Positions 57,517 to 64,000 of a DNA stretch of 64,000 nucleotides are shown here, piece by piece. Position numbers and translations under genes: made by a program. Each line of letters starts with the position of its first letter. Within the stretch, counting starts at the first letter, position 1. Source of the stretch: Mariniphaga sp041687255. Its GTDB lineage: Bacteria > Bacteroidota > Bacteroidia > Bacteroidales > Prolixibacteraceae. The notes under the pieces are model-generated. The model had not been told where the DNA came from. It did no database searches and saw only the letters and a program-made list of their open reading frames with translations. The DNA is taken from contig JAWLCL010000008.1 in assembly GCA_041687255.1 (NCBI GenBank), positions 159,358-223,357 of the forward strand, given 5' to 3'.

Positions 57517-59532
57517 TCACTTTACTTTTGGAATGTCTACTTTTTTTAATACCAAAGCAGTGCGTGCCGGCAGGTACAGTCGCAAATAGTGCTGGCTGGT
57601 AATACCACCACTGGGGATGGTATAATACGGAAAGGCTTCTTCCACTCTGTCGAATCCTCCATACTGTCCTGAATCGGTACTTAGCGCTATTTCATACTTT
57701 CCGGGTCCCAGGGGGATGCCATAATCGGTATATGACTGTACCGGGTTAAAATTATAAACAAACAGGAATAATCCTCTGTGATAGGCCAGCACCTTGTCGG
57801 GATTGTTTTCCAGAACCAAATCAACTGAAGAAACGGTAAGCAACTTGTGATCCCGGATTAGTTTAATCATATCCCTGTCAAAATCATACAGCCAGTGATA
57901 CTTAAGTTCCGGGTTTTCAGCAATGCTCCAGATGCGCCGGCAATGCCTGAACGACCAATCGTTGCCAGGCCGGGGGAAGTCGATCCATTCCGGGTGTCCA
58001 AACTCATTTCCCATAAAATTGAGATAAGCGCCACCGGCAGTTGTTGCTGTAGCCAGTCGTATCATTTTATGCAAGGCAATGCCGCGGTCAACAATCATAT
58101 TAGGCTGATCTTTCCGCATGCTGTAATACATCTCCTTATCGATGAGGCGGAAGATAATTGTTTTATCGCCAACAAGCGCCTGGTCGTGCGACTCGGCATA
58201 ACTTACTACCTTTTCATCCATCCGCTTTGAGGTAAGACTGTAAAAGATATCGCCCATCGGCCATTCATCGTCGCTTCTTTCCTTTATTATTTTTATCCAG
58301 TAATCCGGTACGCCCATGGCCATCCGGTAGTCGAAGCCTATGCCGCCCTCTTCGGCTGGAACAGCAAGACCGGGCATGCCGCTCATGTCTTCTGCTATTG
58401 ATATGGCTTTAGGTTTTACCTGCTTTATCAGGAGATTTGCCAGGGTAAGAAATGTTGTAGCTTCCAAATCGACATTCCCTCCGAAATAATCGTCATAACT
58501 TGAAAATGCTTTTCCTAATCCATGGTCGAAATACAACATACTGGTAACCCCATCGAAACGGAACCCGTCAAAACGATACCTTTCAAGCCAAAACTTAAGG
58601 TTTGACAGCAGAAAATGCAGCACTTCATTTTTTCCATAGTTAAAAAGATAGGAGTCCCATGCAGGATGTTCACCCCTGGTTCCCTCATGAAAAAACTGGT
58701 AACGTGTTCCGTCGTACTTCCCCAGACCTTCGACTTCATTCCTGACAGCATGAGAATGGACGATATCCATAATCACAGCCATACCCATTTCATGGGCTGT
58801 ATCAACCAGCCGCTTTAAATCGTCGGGGGTTCCGAATCTTGAAGAAGGAGCAAAAAAACTTGTTACATGGTAGCCAAAGCTTCCGTAATACGGGTGCTCG
58901 GGTATGGCCATCAGTTGTACGGTATTGTAACCATTGGCCTTTATGCGGGGAAGCATTTTTTCGGTGAATTCATTATAGGTATGAACCCTTTCCTCTTCTC
59001 CTGCCATTCCTATATGGGCTTCATAAATAAGGGGTGGTTCATTTAACCCCTTAAAGTCATTCTTCCACTGATATGGATTTTCGGGATACCATACCCGGGC
59101 ATTGAAAATATGTGTTTCCGGATCCTGGACTACATAATTCGCCCATGCCGGAATACGTTTGCCAGTGTCTATCGCCCAATGCATCGAGAGTGCATACAAA
59201 TCACCATGATGAATGTCGTCGTGCTCCAGTTTAAGTTCCCATACCCCATGGCCAACCGGCTGGAAGGAATATTTCTTCTGCTCTTCCCAGTTGTTAAACG
59301 AACCGACTAAATAAATATAAGTTGCATTAGGCGCCCATTCACGCATTGCCCAACCTTCTCCGGTTTTATGCAGCCCAAAGTATAAATGACCGCTGGCAAA
59401 TTCATAAAGTCTTCCCTCTCCGGAAAGTTCCTTTTCTTTATTTTTTGCTGATTCAATTCTGGTGATAATGGCCTCTTGATAGGGCTTCAGATATATGTCA
59501 GCATCAACAAGCTTTGGTATGTTCTTTAGCAT
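57517..59532 (-). CDS. glgB: 1,4-alpha-glucan branching enzyme
   Basis: Introduces alpha-1,6 branches into glycogen. The 671-residue GH13 enzyme has a carbohydrate-binding N-terminal domain (about 40-150, FGLHKTGEGWAMREWAPNATYIYLVGSFNNW) and a catalytic TIM barrel. Key segments are VIMDIVHSHAVRN, DGFRFDGVTSMLYFDHG (nucleophile Asp), ISIAEDMSGMPG (acid/base Glu region) and VVSYAESHDQALVGD with the transition-state Asp. The C-terminal beta-domain is complete. The text resembles the eukaryote-like GH13_8 class more than E. coli GlgB. It leads the glycogen operon, 278 bp after PBP1A. Confidence 0.95.
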   Translation of the reverse strand: MLKNIPKLVDADIYLKPYQEAIITRIESAKNKEKELSGEGRLYEFASGHLYFGLHKTGEGWAMREWAPNATYIYLVGSFNNWEEQKKYSFQPVGHGVWELKLEHDDIHHGDLYALSMHWAIDTGKRIPAWANYVVQDPETHIFNARVWYPENPYQWKNDFKGLNEPPLIYEAHIGMAGEEERVHTYNEFTEKMLPRIKANGYNTVQLMAIPEHPYYGSFGYHVTSFFAPSSRFGTPDDLKRLVDTAHEMGMAVIMDIVHSHAVRNEVEGLGKYDGTRYQFFHEGTRGEHPAWDSYLFNYGKNEVLHFLLSNLKFWLERYRFDGFRFDGVTSMLYFDHGLGKAFSSYDDYFGGNVDLEATTFLTLANLLIKQVKPKAISIAEDMSGMPGLAVPAEEGGIGFDYRMAMGVPDYWIKIIKERSDDEWPMGDIFYSLTSKRMDEKVVSYAESHDQALVGDKTIIFRLIDKEMYYSMRKDQPNMIVDRGIALHKMIRLATATTAGGAYLNFMGNEFGHPEWIDFPRPGNDWSFRHCRRIWSIAENPELKYHWLYDFDRDMIKLIRDHKLLTVSSVDLVLENNPDKVLAYHRGLFLFVYNFNPVQSYTDYGIPLGPGKYEIALSTDSGQYGGFDRVEEAFPYYTIPSGGITSQHYLRLYLPARTALVLKKVDIPKVK

Positions 59533-59809
59533 CTTCTTTTCTCATAAAGATAGGAAACAACAGGGAAAATTCCTCTCTCCTGGAAAAAATTCTGCACTTG
59601 GTAACAAAAACATATTGTGGTGGTATAACTGCTGAAGGCCTATGAAATAAACCAGCAAAGGTTTTAACCGGATGCTAACTTATGCTCTAACAGATAAAAT
59701 TCAGGGATGACAGGCAAAGGCAATTAGAGATGAGAGAATGTATTTTGCTGATGCAGTAAAGAAACGATAAACCGTTCTTTTCTTTTATGTAATTATAAAT
59801 GCAAACCCT

Positions 59810-62278
59810 TTAATTATTTTTACTTTTAAAGATGCCTTTAACTTTTTGCCACACGTTTTTCTTAGGTTTAATTGTATCGAGCTCCCTTGTTTGTAATTCG
59901 TTAAGATTTTTTTCTTTAGAATTTCCTGCAAATAAACGGTTAAAGAAATCCTGTCTTTCCATTTCCAGCATTTCCTTATAATGGGGCTGATCAAGGTCGG
60001 CCAGCAATTCCTCCTCCAATTCCGGAAAGCGGGCATTTTGAATTTTACTGTAATTGGGGTCGTCATACAGCGATCTGAAAAATTTCCCAACTATGGGTAA
60101 AGCAGTATGTGAACCTTGCCCCAACCGGCTGCTTCTGAACCTTATTCCCGGTTCTTCACCCCCAACCCATGAACCGGTAACCAAAGCTGGTGTAAAACCT
60201 ACAAACCAGCCGTCGGCATAATTTTGGGTAGTGCCGGTTTTACCAGCAAAATCTCCCCGGATGTTATAGACCGAGCGAATTCTTGCTCCCGTTCCGTTAT
60301 TAACTGCCGTTTCCATCATATGGGTTACCAGCTGAAAGTTAATCTCATTAATACTTGTTTTTGTTCCTGCAGGACGTTGGAATTCCTCCAGCACTTCATC
60401 ATCGCTTGTAGAAATGGATTGTAAATAATAAGGTTCTACTTTCATCCCCCTGTTTGCCACCGTTGCATAGGCGAAAAGCAGGTTCTTAAGGTTTTCGGAA
60501 TGCACGCCCAATGCTATGGAAGGCACTTTAGGCAGATTTGCATCAAGTCCAAGCTCATTTGTAGTACTTATTACATTCTCGATTCCGGTTTCCATTAAAA
60601 GGTCTACTGCCACAGTATTTACCGAATGGGCCAGCCCCCCTTCCATGGAATAAAAACCTTCATGTTTGCCATCAAAGTTAGCAGGCGAATAGTTGTCGTA
60701 ATCGGTATATACGGTTTGTTCGGCAGGATAATAGTCGAAAGGACTTAACCCGTTTTCCAAAGCAGCCAGAAAAACAAAGGGTTTAAAAGTAGATCCGGGC
60801 TGCCTTTTTGAAAGCACATGATCGTATTTGAAAAAACGAAAATCGATACCACCTACCCAAGCCTTAAGAGCTCCGGTTGCAGGTTCAAGAGCCAGGAAGC
60901 CTGCATTCAAAAATCTCAGGTAATGTTTAACCGAGTCCAGGGGGGTGGTTTCCACCTCCTTCATTCCGTCCCAGGTAAACAGGGTGGTTTTTATTTTTTT
61001 GTTAAAAGCTTTTTCTATCTCCTCAGCAGAATGCCCTGCTGCTTCCATTCTTTGATACCTTTTTGTACGCCTTACCGCCCGTTGCAGAATATTTTCGTTG
61101 CTCCGCCAGGGATCCTGATCGGCCCAGTGTTTGTCAAAATCCTCCTGGAGTGATTTCATATGCTCTACTACCGCCTGGACAGCATACTTCTGGTAATCAA
61201 AATTGATTGTTGTTTTGATTTTAAGTCCATCGGTATAAAGGTTCCACGGCTCTCCATCTTCCTTGGTATTGGTGGCACACCATTCAAGCAATTCAGGTTT
61301 AATCATTTCCATAAAATAAGCCGCAGGGCCTTCATTAAAAGAAATTCTCCGGTATTTTAGCTCAAGAGGTTTTTCTTTTAAAGTATCTCCTTCCTCCTGA
61401 CTAAGATAACCGTAATTAACCATTTGCGATATCACTATATTCCTTCGTTGTTTTGAACGCTCAGGATTTATGCGGGGATTGTAAGTATTATTTGCTTTTA
61501 ACATGCCAATCAAAACAGCAGCTTCATCTACATTTAAATCGATTGGATTTTTACTGAAAAAACGCTCTGCAGCTACTTCTATCCCAAAAATGTTTTCCCC
61601 GAAAGGTACTGTGTTCAGATAAAGGGTGAGAATTTCTTCTTTGGTGTAAATTCTCTCAAGCCGGTAAGCAATTATTGATTCTCTTAATTTGTTAACCGGC
61701 AGTGAAATTATACCCACATCATTACGCGGGAAAAGATTTTTTGCCAGCTGCTGGTTTATTGTACTTCCTCCCCCTGAACTGCGATCCATCAGCACAATGG
61801 TTTTTACCAACACCCTCATAAGGGCAATTTCATCAATGCCCCGGTGTTCATAAAAACGTGCATCTTCGGTTGCAATAAGTGCATCAATTACTTTGGGAGA
61901 TATTTCATCAAAATCAGCACTGCTACGGTTTTCTACATAGTAACGCCCCAGCAGCTTTCCATCTTCAGAAAAAACTTCTGATGCTATTGGATTGCTTATT
62001 TTTTTCAGCTGCGCCGAGGTAGGAACATGACCGGTGTAACCAAAAAACACTGCAAAAAATAGTACAAGCAAAAGGATGAAACCTGCTGCACCCAAAAGCA
62101 GCAGAACTTTCATTGAATTTATTGCTATTTTTTTCTTATTCGTTTTATTAACTGAAGATTTAAAATTCTTCAATTTCTTATATAGTTGTTCCTTCACGTT
62201 TGTCTTCAATATAATATATTTGCTTATAACGTACAGAATGCACTTATGTGTTGCATCCGGGGTTAAATATTTTTCCAT
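59810..62278 (-). CDS. Bifunctional penicillin-binding protein 1A
   Basis: Bifunctional murein synthase acting at the outer face of the inner membrane. From the ATG at 62278 it has 822 residues, but the first 27 look atypical, and GTG 62197 or ATG 62113 are alternative starts. A basic cytoplasmic stretch and a membrane helix (about 56-78) precede the GT51 transglycosylase domain, with IATEDARFYEHRGID (catalytic Glu) and GGSTINQQLAKNLFPR. The transpeptidase domain has RQPGSTFKPFVFLAAL (SxxK Ser), HSVNTVAVDL (SxN) and AGKTGTTQNYADGWFVGF (KTG). The family name and role are certain, the exact start is not. Confidence 0.95.
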   Translation of the reverse strand: MEKYLTPDATHKCILYVISKYIILKTNVKEQLYKKLKNFKSSVNKTNKKKIAINSMKVLLLLGAAGFILLLVLFFAVFFGYTGHVPTSAQLKKISNPIASEVFSEDGKLLGRYYVENRSSADFDEISPKVIDALIATEDARFYEHRGIDEIALMRVLVKTIVLMDRSSGGGSTINQQLAKNLFPRNDVGIISLPVNKLRESIIAYRLERIYTKEEILTLYLNTVPFGENIFGIEVAAERFFSKNPIDLNVDEAAVLIGMLKANNTYNPRINPERSKQRRNIVISQMVNYGYLSQEEGDTLKEKPLELKYRRISFNEGPAAYFMEMIKPELLEWCATNTKEDGEPWNLYTDGLKIKTTINFDYQKYAVQAVVEHMKSLQEDFDKHWADQDPWRSNENILQRAVRRTKRYQRMEAAGHSAEEIEKAFNKKIKTTLFTWDGMKEVETTPLDSVKHYLRFLNAGFLALEPATGALKAWVGGIDFRFFKYDHVLSKRQPGSTFKPFVFLAALENGLSPFDYYPAEQTVYTDYDNYSPANFDGKHEGFYSMEGGLAHSVNTVAVDLLMETGIENVISTTNELGLDANLPKVPSIALGVHSENLKNLLFAYATVANRGMKVEPYYLQSISTSDDEVLEEFQRPAGTKTSINEINFQLVTHMMETAVNNGTGARIRSVYNIRGDFAGKTGTTQNYADGWFVGFTPALVTGSWVGGEEPGIRFRSSRLGQGSHTALPIVGKFFRSLYDDPNYSKIQNARFPELEEELLADLDQPHYKEMLEMERQDFFNRLFAGNSKEKNLNELQTRELDTIKPKKNVWQKVKGIFKSKNN

Positions 62279-62471
62279 CAGGCTTACTTCAAATGCCGTG
62301 CCGCGATGTCAATTCAAAAGGTTGAAAATAATTTGCAATACATTGTCTTAAAATTTTTATGGTTTTGAAATGGCGTAATTACAGCCTTTATGAAAGAAAT
62401 ACAGTCAAAAAGAACTTCGGCTGCTTTAAATGGTTTATTTTTATTGAAACTGTTATATAATTCTACATTAA

Positions 62472-63704
62472 ATGAAGAGAGCAGGTTTTACAACCCGATC
62501 GTTAAATGTTCCCTATGCCAAAAAGGATCCTCATAATAGCTTACAGATGCCTGTTTATGAGGCAGTGGCATATGAGTTTGACTCGGCAGAACAAATTGAA
62601 GCAAACTTCCGGGGCGATTATGTTGCCCATGTTTATTCAAGAGCTTCAAGCCCTACTGTGGAATACTTTGAATTAAAAATGAAAGCCTTGCTTAATGCTC
62701 ATGGAGTTCTTGCTGTAAGTTCAGGAATGGCTGCTGTTTCAAATGCAATTCTTTCAGCAGTTAAGGCAGGTGAGAACATTATATCCGGGCACCAGCTTTT
62801 CGGACATACCTATGCGCTTTTTACACAAACTTTTTCGGAGTGGGGAATAAAAACACGGTTCTCAAATCTGAAAAATGCAGAAGAAATTGAAAAACTAATT
62901 GATTCCAAAACCCGTGCAATTTTTTTTGAAACCGTTACCAATCCGCAACTTGAAATTGCTGATATCGGAATGCTTTCAGAAATTGCACGAAGGCATAACA
63001 TTCTTTTAATTGCCGACAGTACAGTCACTCCTCCAAATGTATTCAATGCCCGGGAGTTTGGTGTGGATGTAGAGGTTATTTCCGCCACTAAATATATATC
63101 GGGAGGAGCCACCTGTTTTGGCGGAGTAATTGTTGATCACGGCACCTTTAACTGGGAACTAAATCCCGACTTTGCGGGTTACACGGAAAAGTATGAAAAA
63201 AACGCATTTATAGCAAAGCTGCGAAAAAATATTTACCGGAATACAGGCGGAAGTATGACTCCCCAAACGGCAGCATATATGGTACAAGGACTCGACATTC
63301 TTGAACTCAGAGTCGAAAAATGTTACCAAAATTGTTTGGCCCTGGGCGATTTTTTGCAAAAGCATTCAAAGGTAAATCGAATAGGCTATCCCGGATTGAA
63401 CAATGACCCGCAGTTTGAACTGGCGCGAAAATTCTTTTCCGGCATTCCGGGAACAATAATGACTTTTGACCTCGAAACGAAGGCTGAATGCTACAAATTT
63501 ATGAACCGGTTAGAAATTATAAGAAGAGCCACTAACCTGAACGATAACAAGACCCTGATAATACATCCGCATTCAACAATTTATGCCGAATTTACTGAAG
63601 AGGAACGTAGCAAAGCCGGCATCCGCGATACCATGTTGCGTTTATCGGTTGGTATCGAAAATATAGATGACTTGATTGACGACATTACCCGGGCACTGGA
63701 ATAG
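62472..63704 (+). CDS. Cys/Met-metabolism PLP-dependent enzyme (methionine gamma-lyase / O-acetylhomoserine sulfhydrylase type)
   Basis: A 410-residue cytoplasmic PLP enzyme of the gamma family. It starts with GFTTRSLNVPYAKKDPHNSLQMPVYEAVAYEFDSAEQ and has SRASSPTVEYFELKMKAL. The PLP Lys is in ISATKYISGGATCFGGVIVD, and the phosphate-binding VSSGMAAVSNAILS and SGHQLFGHTY supply the rest of the site. The text fits both methionine gamma-lyase (making methanethiol) and O-acetylhomoserine sulfhydrylase; I cannot separate these. It is monocistronic, between PBP1A and queG. Confidence 0.9.
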   Translation: MKRAGFTTRSLNVPYAKKDPHNSLQMPVYEAVAYEFDSAEQIEANFRGDYVAHVYSRASSPTVEYFELKMKALLNAHGVLAVSSGMAAVSNAILSAVKAGENIISGHQLFGHTYALFTQTFSEWGIKTRFSNLKNAEEIEKLIDSKTRAIFFETVTNPQLEIADIGMLSEIARRHNILLIADSTVTPPNVFNAREFGVDVEVISATKYISGGATCFGGVIVDHGTFNWELNPDFAGYTEKYEKNAFIAKLRKNIYRNTGGSMTPQTAAYMVQGLDILELRVEKCYQNCLALGDFLQKHSKVNRIGYPGLNNDPQFELARKFFSGIPGTIMTFDLETKAECYKFMNRLEIIRRATNLNDNKTLIIHPHSTIYAEFTEEERSKAGIRDTMLRLSVGIENIDDLIDDITRALE

Positions 63705-63768
63705 AAAATTGCCCCTGCTTTTTTGAAGTGAATTTGATTTTGCTAAGCTTCCATATTCAGCGATATAT

Positions 63769-64000
63769 TTAGGAATCCTGAATAAACTTCAAATTCCTTT
63801 TCAACCCTTTGAATCCGGTACGCTTAACAGCAGAATTTCTGAAGAGCTCATTAAAACGGGGCTTATCCATGGAATGCCAGTCGTTGCGGGTTAATTTCAA
63901 TAAATCGGGGTGGGGGTCAAAAGCGGGTTCATCATTGGGAAATGCCTTCAGGTTCCAGGGGCAAACATCCTGACAGATATCGCAACCAAAAACCCTGTTC
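63769..64000 (-). CDS. queG: Epoxyqueuosine reductase, C-terminal part (cut by window edge)
   Basis: Last step of queuosine synthesis in tRNA, a cobalamin- and iron-sulfur-dependent reduction. Hand translation of the minus strand from the window end gives NRVFGCDICQDVCPWNLKAF, then NDEPAFDPHPDLLKLTRNDW, then PRFNELFRNSAVKRTGFKGLKRNLKFIQDS and a stop at 63769. The CDICQDVCPWN ferredoxin-like cluster motif and the RNSAVKRTG.KGL.RN ending are hallmarks of QueG. About 77 codons are in the window and the N-terminus lies outside it. Confidence 0.93.
   Translation of the reverse strand, partial: NRVFGCDICQDVCPWNLKAFPNDEPAFDPHPDLLKLTRNDWHSMDKPRFNELFRNSAVKRTGFKGLKRNLKFIQDS

Overview
The window looks like a chromosome segment of a marine or saprophytic member of the Bacteroidota, probably near Marinilabiliales/Prolixibacteraceae; this placement is an inference from gene content. 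Supporting signs are TonB-dependent receptors with a carboxypeptidase-regulatory-like N-terminus, SPOR and GSCFA domains, several sulfatases, promoters of the TTTG/TAnnTTTG type, few Shine-Dalgarno sequences, and a glycogen cluster built on a GH57 amylase and a GT4 synthase. No rRNA, tRNA, CRISPR array, intact insertion sequence or prophage was recognised. Both ends cut genes: lplA at the left and queG at the right.

Layout. 1-10.4 kb holds partial lplA, a TonB receptor, a lipoprotein, dtd, a MazG-like gene, a polyprenyl diphosphate synthase, an ArsR regulator, an AbgT transporter and a sulfatase with HEAT-like repeats. 10.4-17.4 kb is a seven-gene minus-strand operon and the most unusual part of the window. 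It reads subunit, subunit, subunit, Ig-fold chaperone-like protein, usher-like outer-membrane barrel with a SPOR tail, subunit, terminal subunit. This matches the order of archaic chaperone-usher (Csu-type) pilus operons, although such systems are not a usual feature of Bacteroidota. An 0.8-kb regulatory region with repeated TGGGACA half-sites lies upstream.

18-35 kb mixes housekeeping genes (D-2-hydroxyacid dehydrogenase, rnhB, ileS, a DksA-like factor, lspA, cysS, ribE and a three-gene folate set) with sulfatases, a lipoprotein aldose epimerase and a sulfatase-Rieske-SUMF1 run. 35-41.6 kb holds a membrane-tethered SARP-like regulator with an exported LamG domain, a beta-phosphoglucomutase-like HAD enzyme, a tetraheme cytochrome c fused to a SUMF1 domain, and a Tat-exported Gfo/Idh/MocA oxidoreductase. 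41.6-44.8 kb is a glycosyltransferase pair plus a small membrane protein.

45.5-62.3 kb is a long minus-strand series: PBP1A, then glycogen metabolism (branching enzyme, GSCFA protein, debranching enzyme, GT4 synthase, GH57, phosphorylase), an XRE-cupin regulator, an acyl-CoA synthetase, pyrH and frr, ending in a strong terminator. A Cys/Met PLP enzyme and partial queG close the window.

Non-coding structure includes a 147-bp duplicated REP-like block upstream of ileS and three long degenerate palindromes sharing an AAATTCG core. All functions are read from sequence without database searches. Residue positions are counted by hand and domain borders are approximate.
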